From: JASLEW01 sp963732005
GTDB lineage: Bacteria > Acidobacteriota > Thermoanaerobaculia > Multivoradales > UBA5704
Length of the DNA stretch: 64,000 nt
Assembly: GCA_963732005.1 (NCBI GenBank)
Contig: CAVSXT010000005.1
Location: forward strand, 434,001 to 498,000
Direction: 5' to 3'
A program made the position numbers and the translations under genes. This document shows, piece by piece, positions 24,275 through 32,379 of the stretch. The notes below the pieces were generated by a model, which worked only from the letters and a program-made list of their open reading frames with translations, was not told the DNA's origin and ran no database searches. Positions within the stretch are counted from its first letter, which is position 1. Each line of letters opens with the position of its first letter.

Positions 24275-25393
24275 CTACGCGGCCTTCAGAAGCCGCGAGA
24301 CCCGCCGCTCCAGGGTGACCCGCTCGTCGGCGTGCGGAATCGCGCGGGCCAAGGCGGTGCCGCCCTGGACGAGCTGCCAGATGGTGCGGGCGCCGCCCTC
24401 CTCGCTCTTCGCGAGCTCGATCACCCGCTCCCCCTCCCGCTTCGTGAAGTCATGGGAGCGCAGGAAGTCGAGGACCGCCTCGTCGGAGCCCGCGACCTTC
24501 TCCTGCGCCGCCCGTTCGAGCGAGGTCTCCACGTCCTGGACCGAGGACTCGGCATAGGCGTAGAGACGGGGCAGGGCTTCGCGCATGAAGCGCTCGGGCG
24601 CGTTCCTCGTGTGCCGGATCTCGATCTCCTTCACGTTCCGCGCACCCCACACGATGCGGTTGTCGCAGACGAAGTTGTAGAGGAAGGTCATGAGCCCGAA
24701 GCGGTGGGAGCCGACCTCCGAGTTCCAGACCATGAAGCCCCGGAAGAGATCCCGCCGGATGCCATCGGCCTCGAAGCTCACCGGGTTGCGGTCGTCGACG
24801 AGGAAGATGAAGACATCCCGGTCGGAGGCGTAGAGGGTGGTGGCCCTGAGAGGATTCGTCGCCGAGTAGCTCGCGGCCGGCACCCGCCAGCGGTTGTCGG
24901 AGTTCAGCTCGCGCACCGCCTTCACCACCTCGTAGTCGTAGATGCGGCCGTAGTCGGGACCGACAAGGCAGCGCAGCTCCGTCTCGCCTCCCGTCTCGCT
25001 CCACCGACTCATGAGCTGCACCTTCTCCGGGCCGGCCAGGTGCCTGAGCCCCAGGTTCACCGCATGGGCGGCGAAGGCGGGACCGGCGGGCGCTCCCGCC
25101 ACCTCCCTGATCCACTTGGCCGGCGTGTGCGAGAGGGTCGCGAGCTGGCCGAGGCTCCAATGGGTCGGAGCCAGGATGCCCACGTCCTCCTGTTCGAGGG
25201 TGAGGGCGCCGCCGGCCGCTTCGCTGCCGCGGGCCAAGAGCGAGCGGTTCGGGACGGTGAGGACGCGGCTCTCCCTCGCCCGACCGCACACTGCCTCGTA
25301 GAGATCATCGAGGGTGAGGTAGCGCTCGTCGGCGGGGCGGGAAAGCCACTGCTTCGAGGCGCGGGTGATGGTCGTTTCTTCGGCGACAGACAT
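24275..25393 (-). CDS. DUF932 domain protein
   Basis: A 372-residue cytoplasmic protein of the DUF932 (plasmid/phage-associated) family. Recognisable parts are LRCLVGPDYGRIYDYEVVKA, DVFIFLVDDRNPV, and GFMVWNSEVGSHRFGLMTFL with YNFVCDNRIVWG. DUF932 proteins are widespread on plasmids, ICEs and phages; function is unknown. It has its own two-hairpin leader, shared with the gene at 27,505, and an intrinsic terminator. It is monocistronic. Confidence 0.88.
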   Translation of the reverse strand: MSVAEETTITRASKQWLSRPADERYLTLDDLYEAVCGRARESRVLTVPNRSLLARGSEAAGGALTLEQEDVGILAPTHWSLGQLATLSHTPAKWIREVAGAPAGPAFAAHAVNLGLRHLAGPEKVQLMSRWSETGGETELRCLVGPDYGRIYDYEVVKAVRELNSDNRWRVPAASYSATNPLRATTLYASDRDVFIFLVDDRNPVSFEADGIRRDLFRGFMVWNSEVGSHRFGLMTFLYNFVCDNRIVWGARNVKEIEIRHTRNAPERFMREALPRLYAYAESSVQDVETSLERAAQEKVAGSDEAVLDFLRSHDFTKREGERVIELAKSEEGGARTIWQLVQGGTALARAIPHADERVTLERRVSRLLKAA

Positions 25394-25440
25394 ACGGGTC
25401 TCCTTGCCGGCAGAGTGCCGGCCGTTGGCGGCAAAGCCGC
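25394..25440 (-). promoter_or_regulatory. Two-hairpin leader before the DUF932 gene
   Basis: On the minus strand, GCGGC-TTT-GCCGC is followed by CAAC, then GCCGGC-ACTCT-GCCGGC, then AAGGAGAC and the ATG. The second hairpin ends one base before the ribosome-binding site. The same order and near-identical 3' part precede the gene starting at 27,505. A translational control element or protein-binding site is inferred. Confidence 0.5.
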
Positions 25441-25571
25441 GCTAGGTTTTCGAGGGAACTGCGATCCAGTCTGCCGGGGGAAGGAAAGGTGCGGAAGGCA
25501 GAGAAATATGCCGGGAGCGGAAAGTAGGAGTAAAATGGAGCCCTACGACAGCTACCTTCTGGGGCGATCTA

Positions 25572-26639
25572 ATGAACGACCAGCCAGCTAGACCACCTCC
25601 CGGAATTGACCTCCGGGACCTCATCTCCTTTGCCGACGTGGTTAGGACCGCGAATGTATTCGAGTCGACTCTTCATGCCCTCAGCATCGAGATCGCGCCC
25701 GGATCACCTTTGGAAGAGGCGCTTACTCTCCTCAAGGGCCTTGAAGCCATCCGACTTGGGCACAAGGCTCTACCCGACAGCCTTCGAGAGGATCTTCCTA
25801 GAGCAGCAGGCTTGCTTGAACTGGTGCGGCTCGTTAACGCTGGACAGGAAAACACCCAATCCTTGGCTCCCTTCGTGCCGCACCTTAGACTCCTGAGCAA
25901 AGCGCGCGAGGTGTCTCAGCATGTCAGGCAGAGAGGAGACGAGGCGACCAACAAGCTATTCGAGCTATTCTTTGGCGGCGTATGCGCTGCTTGCGGCTCC
26001 GACCTCATACTCGCTGACCCTGAGCACTCCCGGAGTGAGAAGCATCCAGATATTCTGATCACCATCAAGAATCGACGCTGGGCCTTCGAGTGCAAGGTTA
26101 TCGTAGGCGATTCTCCTCGCTCATGGTTTGAACGCCTGGAAGACGGCGCAGGCCAGATTCAGAACTGCGCCGAAGCCGAAGTCGGCTGTGTCGTTCTCAA
26201 CCTAAAGAATCTGCTGCATCCTGACGATTTCCTACCAGTGCTGAACGAGGAGGCGTATCGCGCTGGTCAAGAAGCGCCAGAGTTTGGGGTGTGGAAGGAT
26301 CGAAAGACGCTTATCAACTATCTCGGTGCCTGTGGCCAGTTACGCGACAAGCAGTTCAGGCAGATGAATGTCGAGGCGGACCTAGTTGAACTCTTTGCGA
26401 ATCACCAGAAGGTCGTGCCTGCCGCTATCTTTATTCTTCCCACCTTTGCATTTGTGGCGAGCGAGACGGGGCCTCTGCCCACGCCTATTCATATGATGTA
26501 TCTCGCACCATTCGGCAGACCTGGCCGTGCCGACGAATATGTTCTCTTTCTTCTCAACGAATGCCTGCACCACCGGCGAGCTCAGTCCCGGGTAAAGATG
26601 TGGATAAACACGATTCGTTTCATGATCGGGTGTAGGTAG
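25572..26639 (+). CDS. PD-(D/E)XK nuclease-like accessory protein
   Basis: A 355-residue protein of unknown family. Residues about 130-185 look like a restriction-endonuclease-like core: NKLFELFFGGVCAACGSDLI, HPDILITIKNRRWAFECKVI, with Asp followed after 14 residues by E-C-K. A later block (HMMYLAPFGRPGRADEYVLF) is distinctive. No partner methylase or ATPase is adjacent. Base composition is lower in GC than the backbone, consistent with cargo. A defence or DNA-processing role is inference. Confidence 0.6.
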   Translation: MNDQPARPPPGIDLRDLISFADVVRTANVFESTLHALSIEIAPGSPLEEALTLLKGLEAIRLGHKALPDSLREDLPRAAGLLELVRLVNAGQENTQSLAPFVPHLRLLSKAREVSQHVRQRGDEATNKLFELFFGGVCAACGSDLILADPEHSRSEKHPDILITIKNRRWAFECKVIVGDSPRSWFERLEDGAGQIQNCAEAEVGCVVLNLKNLLHPDDFLPVLNEEAYRAGQEAPEFGVWKDRKTLINYLGACGQLRDKQFRQMNVEADLVELFANHQKVVPAAIFILPTFAFVASETGPLPTPIHMMYLAPFGRPGRADEYVLFLLNECLHHRRAQSRVKMWINTIRFMIGCR

Positions 26640-26737
26640 TCCCTTGCGCGATCGTTATTCACACAACACACTACTATGCTCCGCAAGAACTCTCGATGCA
26701 GAGGATGCAGTCGTCATCGGTGCGTCGTGCCGTTATG

Positions 26738-26764
26738 AAAAGCCCCCGGCAAGAAGCCAGGGGC
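26738..26764 (-). terminator. Intrinsic terminator of the 27.2-26.8 kb genes
   Basis: GCCCCCGGC-AAGAA-GCCAGGGGC pairs with one mismatch. In the minus direction it is followed by TTTT (26,741-26,738). It lies just after the stop of the minus-strand gene at 26,772. Confidence 0.7.
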
Positions 26765-26771
26765 AAGGGAG

Positions 26772-27200
26772 TCAATACTCCTCGGGCAGGAGGAGAGTGG
26801 TTGCGGAGCGGTCGCCTTCGGTCACGATCCAGAGCCGGGCACCCTCCGAGGTGCGGTACTCGGATATGAGCGCGCGGTTCTCTCGAAGCGCGGCGTCATT
26901 CGCAGAAGACTCCTCCTGGCCGACCGCACCCCAATCACCATGCTGGTGGCGGGCAAGGAACTCAACGATGTCGTGATGGCCTCGGACGAGAGCGATCAGG
27001 GCGCCGGGAGTGGCGACCACCATGCCGAGCGGGAAGAGATCCTCCTTGCCGCAGCGGGCCTTCTCGGGCGAGCAGTGCGTTTCCTCGCAGGCATGGCAGA
27101 TAAGGTGGCCCTTTTCCCCTCCGTGACCGGAGGAGGCTTCCTCCTCACAGCCGGGGCAGGCACAGATGAGGCGGCCCTCCACGTCAGTATCGGCGTCCAT
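26772..27200 (-). CDS. Zinc-ribbon protein of the plasmid 'LLPEEY' family
   Basis: A 142-residue protein, ATG giving MDADTDVEGRLICACPG. The N terminus is a Cys-rich zinc-binding part (CACPGCEEEA, CHACEETHCSPEKARCG). The C-terminal 85 residues (ATPGALIALVRGHHDIVEFL, ARHQHGDWGAVG, RALISEYRTSEGARLWIVTE, DRSATTLLLPEEY) match a small family widespread on plasmids and ICEs, function unknown. It is the second gene after a paralog lacking the zinc part. Confidence 0.75.
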   Translation of the reverse strand: MDADTDVEGRLICACPGCEEEASSGHGGEKGHLICHACEETHCSPEKARCGKEDLFPLGMVVATPGALIALVRGHHDIVEFLARHQHGDWGAVGQEESSANDAALRENRALISEYRTSEGARLWIVTEGDRSATTLLLPEEY

Positions 27201-27205
27201 GGTCG

Positions 27206-27505
27206 TCACTCCTCCTCGAGGAGCGAGATGCGCGTTGACGCCTGGATCGTGGTCCTCACGATGACCTGGGTCTTCGGGCCGATTTCGTAGATCGAGATCA
27301 CCGTGCCGCCGTCGCGGAGGGCCTGGTCGTTCATCGAGCCGTATTCCTTGACGGCACCGCCCCACTTCCCGGCGCGGTGCCAATCGAGGAGGCCCAAGAG
27401 GCCGGAGTCGCTCCGATAGAACTCGCGGAGCGCGGACGGAGTGACGGTCACGACGCCGAGGGGAACGAGGAGGTGGGAGTAGCGGGTGTTGTCGCGGGAT
27501 TCCAT
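27206..27505 (-). CDS. Small paralog of the 'LLPEEY' family
   Basis: A 99-residue protein, ATG after AAGGAGAC. Features VTVTPSALREFYRSDSGLLG, LLDWHRAGKWGG, DQALRDGGTVISIYEIGPKT align with the C-terminal domain of the next gene (TPGALIALV, HQHGDWG, NDAALRENRALISEYRT). Function unknown. The two genes are 5 nt apart and form an operon under the leader at 27,506-27,560. Confidence 0.75.
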   Translation of the reverse strand: MESRDNTRYSHLLVPLGVVTVTPSALREFYRSDSGLLGLLDWHRAGKWGGAVKEYGSMNDQALRDGGTVISIYEIGPKTQVIVRTTIQASTRISLLEEE

Positions 27506-27560
27506 GAGGAGTCTCCTTGCCGGCAAAGGACCGGCGGTTGGGGGCGGCGATCGGCCGCCC
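27506..27560 (-). promoter_or_regulatory. Two-hairpin leader, same design as at 25.4 kb
   Basis: On the minus strand, GGGCGGC-CGATC-GCCGCCC is followed by CCAAC, then GCCGG-TCCTTTG-CCGGC, then AAGGAGAC and the ATG. The match to the DUF932 leader covers the order of hairpins, the AAC spacer and the GCCGGCAAGGAGAC end. Two unrelated genes sharing it points to a common regulator or translation control. Confidence 0.5.
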
Positions 27561-27639
27561 GCGATTTGCAGGGAACTCCCCTCACTCTGCCGACGAGACG
27601 CGCTGCGCGGTAGAGCGCGATCTGTGCCGCAGGCGGCAA

Positions 27640-27679
27640 TTGACACAGTCCTGTCTCCCTACGGAGAATAGGCAGGACT
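27640..27679 (+). promoter_or_regulatory. Candidate promoter with inverted repeat before the HNH/SEC-C gene
   Basis: TTGACA at 27,640-27,645 is a consensus -35. A GAGAAT-like -10 lies 18 nt downstream. AGTCCTG (27,647-27,653) and CAGGACT (27,673-27,679) form a perfect inverted repeat spanning the core promoter, suitable for a repressor. The -10 is weak, so this is tentative. Confidence 0.35.
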
Positions 27680-27749
27680 GATCTTACCGCCCATCGAGAG
27701 GTGGGTAAGCGAGAGCGTCCGCAAGCACGGCGTACCTGAGAAAGACACT

Positions 27750-28754
27750 ATGAGCCGTCGCTGCTTTATCTGCAATGGTTCCTTCACTCCCGACCGCAAG
27801 CGGGCCAAGGAACATATCCTACCCTTGTGGTTGCTTGAGGAACTCTGCGTCAAAGATGACGAAGTGAGTCCGACATCGTGGTACTGGCCGAGTCCAGGCA
27901 TAATTCGTGAGCGCAGTTGGAACGCGGAAGAACCGCAGGTCTCTTTGAAGCGCGGTCCTCACACCCTGAACGGCTTTGTAGCTGGTCGAGTTTGCCAACC
28001 GTGCAATTCTGATCGCCTCAACGGCTTCGAGAGCGCCGCAAGCCAAATTCTCAAGCGCCTGATCCGCCGTGAGGTTAAGGTAAACGAACTACGAGAAGCC
28101 GAACGCGAGGCAGTGGCAAGGTGGCTACTCAAGACCGCTCTCATTTTCAAGTCGTATTTCCATCACGATGGCGACGCTCCCTTGACCCACCGCATTTGGT
28201 TACGCGAGTCAGAAACAGGACTTCCCGAAGGTGTCAGCGTGTTTGCTCAACTGCACCAGGCGACACAGCCGTTCTTTTGGTTTGGTAACGCGCCCTTTCA
28301 ACTTACCGCCGTCGAGGGTGCGACGTATGACGAGATAGAGGCGACGACCTTGTCAAAGGAGGCATACAATCTTGGACTCCAACTTGGAGGGCTCTTGTTG
28401 CTCGTAGCATACTGGCCGGTGCGCACGGGCTGGACCGTGAGCTTTTGGACGAGGGTCCACATTCCTCTTTGGCATCGGCCCCGAGTTAAGCTTGGCTACT
28501 CCCTGCCACCTGGAGCGTGGCCCAAGAACGATTCTCTGCGTGCTATCGTTGCGTTCTCAAGTTCTCTTCTCATCACAAAATTCAACAGGTCACTAGAGAC
28601 GACCGCCAGGCAAGTTCCGATAATGGCTCGCAGCGGGCCTGTGGCGCTCGACTACGGCAAATACAAGCCTGTGAAGGTATCACGTAACGCCAGCTGCCCG
28701 TGTGGCAGTGGCTTAAAGTACAAGCACTGCCATGGTAAGCCACAGGCGAGTTAG
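27750..28754 (+). CDS. HNH-like zinc protein with C-terminal SEC-C motif
   Basis: A 334-residue protein. The N terminus has CFICNG (Cys5, Cys8), RAKEHILPLWLL and a later VCQPCNSDRLNGFE, the treble-clef/HNH-like pattern of CxxC...EH...CxxCN. The middle is helical, with LLLLVAYWPVRTGWTVSFWT, perhaps membrane-associated. The C terminus NASCPCGSGLKYKHCHG is a textbook SEC-C zinc-binding motif. The combination suggests a nuclease-like cargo or defence protein. The composition is lower in GC than the backbone. Catalysis not proven. Confidence 0.65.
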   Translation: MSRRCFICNGSFTPDRKRAKEHILPLWLLEELCVKDDEVSPTSWYWPSPGIIRERSWNAEEPQVSLKRGPHTLNGFVAGRVCQPCNSDRLNGFESAASQILKRLIRREVKVNELREAEREAVARWLLKTALIFKSYFHHDGDAPLTHRIWLRESETGLPEGVSVFAQLHQATQPFFWFGNAPFQLTAVEGATYDEIEATTLSKEAYNLGLQLGGLLLLVAYWPVRTGWTVSFWTRVHIPLWHRPRVKLGYSLPPGAWPKNDSLRAIVAFSSSLLITKFNRSLETTARQVPIMARSGPVALDYGKYKPVKVSRNASCPCGSGLKYKHCHGKPQAS

Positions 28755-28809
28755 AGAGGCTGCCCGGCACCACTTGCTCGCGCGGCCAACCGAACATGCA
28801 CCGGACGCA

Positions 28810-29505
28810 CTACCATCCGCTTGCTAACTCCATTCTCAGGCCGTAGTGAGCAGTAGAAAGGCACTCGGTTGCATCGCGCAAACACCGCGATTCCTCCTCA
28901 AGGGCAGAGGAGTTCATCATGTAGGCAGCCGAGACGCTGTCGTCTTCACTAAGAACAAGGAACGCCTTGCGGTAGGGTTTGCCTGGTGCCATCGCCGCGA
29001 AGACCTCGCCGATGTGTGAAGTCTGAAACATGGACTTGCGTTCGTCCTCCTCGCTAAACTCCGGATAGCGGAAGAAGGTTCCGCGTCTGTCCGTGTCGTC
29101 AATCACATGAACCCAGCGATCGAGGTCGGCTGGAAAGTCTGACCAATCCGTGGCGCATATCGCTCTCCACTCATTCTCGTATACTGCAATCCTGTCCCTC
29201 AGGGCTTTGTACAGGAGGCCGATCCCGTGGACCCTCGTAATCGGCAGCGGCTTGCCGTCAACGACGATCACGACCGCAGCGGGAGTAGCAATAGCTCCGA
29301 AGCGCCGGTCAAAGGTCACGATCATGGACTTCAAGAAAAGCTCGACGGCGTGTCGTCGGAGGAATCCCACGGGAAGTACCCAATTGAAGAACGTTCTCCT
29401 TCTGGCGCTCTTATGAAGGCGGTTCGCCGCTTCTTCAAACGCCTCGGCCATGGCGCCCAACCCGCCATCGAAGTGCGTCGTGAGTGGTGTAAGTGGCCAG
29501 TGCAT
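28810..29505 (-). CDS. HEPN-like helical protein, uncharacterised
   Basis: A 231-residue soluble protein. The N-terminal region LPVGFLRRHAVELFLKSMIV resembles the helix found in HEPN-like and AbiV-like proteins (xxLyRHAlEL.LKa). A RWVHVIDDTDRRGTFFRYPE segment follows, and the C-terminal half is helical. No RxxxxH site is certain. Start could be the internal Met19. Single gene between two divergent or convergent cargo genes. Confidence 0.5.
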   Translation of the reverse strand: MHWPLTPLTTHFDGGLGAMAEAFEEAANRLHKSARRRTFFNWVLPVGFLRRHAVELFLKSMIVTFDRRFGAIATPAAVVIVVDGKPLPITRVHGIGLLYKALRDRIAVYENEWRAICATDWSDFPADLDRWVHVIDDTDRRGTFFRYPEFSEEDERKSMFQTSHIGEVFAAMAPGKPYRKAFLVLSEDDSVSAAYMMNSSALEEESRCLRDATECLSTAHYGLRMELASGW

Positions 29506-29775
29506 AGGTGAGGAATGTCAGCTCTGTGGAGACCCGAGGGCGAGGCGCCGAGCAAGGAGAGTGTCGCGGAGGCACCTGCCCTCGGTCGCCAATCCTTATC
29601 CTATGCGAAAAGGTCCCCTCCTCCCAAGAGGACTTGCGTCGGGCCGCCCGTAAGGCATCGCCTGGATTGTGCGCAGTGCGGAATCAAGTGGTTCCGCGGT
29701 GGGCGCCGATGCCGTGACGACTCGCATCCATTGGCCTTGACAGTAGGCGCAGACCTTGGCTTTACTTAAAACACG

Positions 29776-30015
29776 ATGACCGAGTTCAGTGAGTACATCG
29801 CGACCGAGGCGGAGGACATGGATGCATGGCTCTGCATCTGCGGCAACCGCCCTGATTTTGACGGTTTCTACCCGTGCGACCGCGACGGCAACGAAATGGA
29901 GCCGGTGAAGGGATGGGAGGACGGCCTCTACGTGTGCGCGCGGTGCGGCAGGATCATCAAGCAGGAGTCCCTTGAGGTGGTGGGCCAGAATCCGCAGTTC
30001 AGACTGCTTGGCTAG
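29776..30015 (+). CDS. Small zinc-ribbon-like hypothetical protein
   Basis: A 79-residue acidic protein with two Cys pairs, AWLCICGNRPD and YVCARCGRII, separated by about 35 residues, an arrangement suited to one zinc site. DFDGFYPCDRDGNEMEPVKG between them is distinctive. No clear ribosome-binding site. The family looks like small uncharacterised accessory proteins. The preceding 29,506-29,775 interval shows no gene I trust. Confidence 0.6.
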   Translation: MTEFSEYIATEAEDMDAWLCICGNRPDFDGFYPCDRDGNEMEPVKGWEDGLYVCARCGRIIKQESLEVVGQNPQFRLLG

Positions 30016-30047
30016 CGAACTGGTAAGGCCCGGCGCCGCTCCCATCT

Positions 30048-30278
30048 CTACCGGATCTCTATCGCCGCCCCGAACTGCCGCAGACGGTCAACGATCCCCT
30101 TCACGAGTTCCCGCTTTAACCGCGTGTGATGCGGGATCGTCGTCACAAACTGCCCCGTCGTGGTCTTCACGCGCCAGTGCTTGCCGCCTGGCGTTAACAC
30201 AAAGCCAGCCCGTCGTGCGAGCCGTTTCAGATCGTCTGCGGAGCAGTCACTTGCCCTAACGACCTCCCTTCGCGCCAT
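30048..30278 (-). CDS. HicA-like mRNA interferase toxin
   Basis: A 76-residue double-stranded-RNA-binding-fold toxin: ADDLKRLARRAGFVLTPGGK, HWRVKTTTGQFVTTIPHHT, LKRELVKGIVDRL. The catalytic His is in GGKHWR, as in HicA. I start at the ATG giving MARREVVRASD. The gene overlaps the end of the antitoxin by 23 nt. Order here is antitoxin first, then toxin. Confidence 0.82.
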   Translation of the reverse strand: MARREVVRASDCSADDLKRLARRAGFVLTPGGKHWRVKTTTGQFVTTIPHHTRLKRELVKGIVDRLRQFGAAIEIR

Positions 30279-30597
30279 GCGGCAGGACGAGGGTGATCTC
30301 TCTCTCGACCTCACGCACGGGGTAGGCGTCGAGCTGCTGCGCCATTTCGATCGATGGCAGGTAGGTCGGCATATAGGCGAGGTACTTCGCGGGAGTCTCG
30401 AAGTAGGTGCGGATAGCGTCGTTTACCATGTCGAGCAGTTCCGAGAAGCTTTCCGCCTGGGTTTGCACGCCGGGGATGGAGATGACGGACGCCACGAAGC
30501 CGCCGTCTGCGGAACGGGCGACCTGAACTGCAAGCTGCTTCGGGAATACGGCTCGCAGGCGCTGGATCTCAAGTTGTGCCTTCTTGGAGAGCTTCAT
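30256..30597 (-). CDS. HicB-like antitoxin
   Basis: A 113-residue protein with the HicB partial RNase-H-like fold: LAVQVARSADGGFVASVISI, PGVQTQAESFSELLDMVNDA, IRTYFETP. It lacks an obvious C-terminal DNA-binding domain, although PVREVEREITLVLPHGAKGG could contact DNA or toxin. It precedes and overlaps the HicA gene. Together they form a HicBA-type module inside the accessory region. Confidence 0.8.
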   Translation of the reverse strand: MKLSKKAQLEIQRLRAVFPKQLAVQVARSADGGFVASVISIPGVQTQAESFSELLDMVNDAIRTYFETPAKYLAYMPTYLPSIEMAQQLDAYPVREVEREITLVLPHGAKGGR

Positions 30598-30669
30598 ATC
30601 TTCATGATACCTGGGCCTACCGCAGCGTCAAGAAGCCGCTCATGGGAGCTTCATGCCGCCGCCTGGACG

Positions 30670-30928
30670 ATGGGGCCACCTGGCCCTAAACTGAAGTGGT
30701 GAGTATGCCAAACTATCAAAGCAGAAGATTGCCTTCTGGCGTGCTTACCTCGAAATCCCGCGCGAACGGACACCCTTGGCAGAGGAATGGAGCGACGCCC
30801 ACGTCACCTGGCATCCGCGCGTGGTGCAAAAGATGATCTGGTATTCCGGCCTCAAGAATACGCCAAGAAACCGCGCGCTTGTTAACGAATGGCTCATGGA
30901 TAACGCGAGAAGCAAGAGCCCGGCTTGA
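30670..30928 (+). pseudogene. Small hypothetical gene with one frameshift
   Basis: An ATG at 30,670 starts MGPPGPKLKW and hits a stop at once. From 30,701 another frame continues EYAKLSKQKIAFWRAYLEIP, RERTPLAEEWSDAHVTWHPR, VVQKMIWYSGLKNTPRNRAL to a stop at 30,926-30,928. Removing the single T between TGG and GAG joins both into an 85-residue protein with coherent composition. Function unknown. Real inactivation or a sequencing slip cannot be separated. Confidence 0.55.
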
Positions 30929-30979
30929 GGCGGGTTAGAGGAGTCCCGGACACGCGGACATGCCCGCATCGAACGCCTG

Positions 30980-32182
30980 TTAGAGAGGCCGCGGTTGAGC
31001 CAAGAAATCGACCTCGCCATCCAAAGCCCTTCTTACTTCTTCAAAGTGCATAAGAAGGCTCCGTCGACCATCCCAGGAATGCTCATGTAGCGCTTGGTAG
31101 CGTAGAAGGTGCAGTCTGCGTGCCGGTTCGCGTAGCCTTGCTGCCAAACCCGGTGCAAGGCTATCGAGGTCATACTGTGCCGTCTCGCAAAGTCTATCAC
31201 CAATCGCGGACGCTTCACCCATTAAATTCAGCGCCGCATCCGAATCGTCGGTGGCTAATGCTCGCGCCACGCGCCGGCCGAGGGCTTCTAGGCGCATCTT
31301 TTCGTTTCGGAGGCGTTGTGCCATTGCGGGTGGAAAGGCGATCTCTCTTTCTACGTGTGGCGCCCATTGACCTCTTATTGAACGCGCTGTCTCTGCCGCC
31401 GCCGCTATGAGAGCAATGAACTCGTCGGCGTCGCCGGCGTAACCATCGAAGCGCACAACCGCCTCCAAGTGGTCAGCCAGCTCCTCCAAGGGCTGTAAAA
31501 TGTTACGCGCTACGGCGTCGTCAGATGCGGCCAGATGGCGCATTGCACCTGCATAGTATTGGAACTGATGAATGAGGTCGCGACGGCCCGGGTCTATAGT
31601 GCGTTCGCTGCTTTCATCGGCATACACGAGTATATAATTCACGATGTTGACCAGCTTGCGCGCGAAGTCTCCGGTCGCAGCGTCTTCGGAAATCTGGCGC
31701 AGAGCGAGCACAAAATCGTTAGTTAGTTCCCGTTTGGTGGCCGCCAGTTGTGGTCCGTCCGCTTGCGGATCTGCGGTATACCGCAGTATACGCTTAGGGC
31801 GGAGGTCGAAGGGCAGATTCTCCATACCGCCAAAGTGTTCATTGATCGCGAGCACGAGTCGCTTATCGCCGAGAGCACGCATCGCGTATCCAAGCTCAAG
31901 AAGGACATTCGGATTCGGGCTTGGCCTCCTCTCTTCCCTCATGGTGACCATGCTGACATCGCAGACAAAGGCGGTGGCCCTCTCGATTTTGGCGTAGATC
32001 ACCTCGGCGATATTCGGCGCTCCGGGGACCTGGAAGGTATCGCGATCCACCGACGCCTCAAGGTGCGGACCCCACTCAGCGGCGAGGCGCGCGAGGGCAT
32101 TCTCCAGAGCCTCTTGTATCAAGGTTCTGTTGCTTCGCGAGGGTAAGTCGGACTGCCAGGAGTAGAAAACCGTTCGCGCCAT
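30980..32182 (-). CDS. TIR-like / nucleotide-processing effector candidate
   Basis: A 400-residue protein. The first 150 residues are a TIR-like or deoxyribosyltransferase-like Rossmann domain: VFYSWQSDLPSRSNRTLIQE, SVDRDTFQVPGAPNIAEVIY, KIERATAFVCDVSMV, NPNVLLELGYAMRALG, and LPFDLRPKRILRY. The rest is helical. Proteins with this FYSWQSD...PNPNVLxELGYA signature are common single-gene cargo, and related TIR-like domains cleave NAD or act in immunity. That role is inference. GAGGA lies upstream of the ATG. It stands alone, divergent from the gene at 32,380. Confidence 0.7.
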   Translation of the reverse strand: MARTVFYSWQSDLPSRSNRTLIQEALENALARLAAEWGPHLEASVDRDTFQVPGAPNIAEVIYAKIERATAFVCDVSMVTMREERRPSPNPNVLLELGYAMRALGDKRLVLAINEHFGGMENLPFDLRPKRILRYTADPQADGPQLAATKRELTNDFVLALRQISEDAATGDFARKLVNIVNYILVYADESSERTIDPGRRDLIHQFQYYAGAMRHLAASDDAVARNILQPLEELADHLEAVVRFDGYAGDADEFIALIAAAAETARSIRGQWAPHVEREIAFPPAMAQRLRNEKMRLEALGRRVARALATDDSDAALNLMGEASAIGDRLCETAQYDLDSLAPGLAARLREPARRLHLLRYQALHEHSWDGRRSLLMHFEEVRRALDGEVDFLAQPRPL

Positions 32183-32379
32183 ATCGGTCGTTCCTCGTTA
32201 AATTGAATCAAGGCGCTTGCCGCGTGAGCTGGCGCCTCACGAGCCGTGGGCAAAGAGGGTATCATAAATCGTATAGACGCAGGAGGGGCGGAGCGGCCCG
32301 TCCTCATGGAGACACCTCTCGGTTATGGGTGCATTCCGACTGGCCTCTGTAGTATCCTTGGATCTGCGAGAGATACCCT

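Noticed and set aside
26738..26764. Considered as a CRISPR or tandem-repeat unit
   Set aside because: A single hairpin with a T-run on the minus strand; it is a terminator. No repeat-spacer array was found anywhere in the window.
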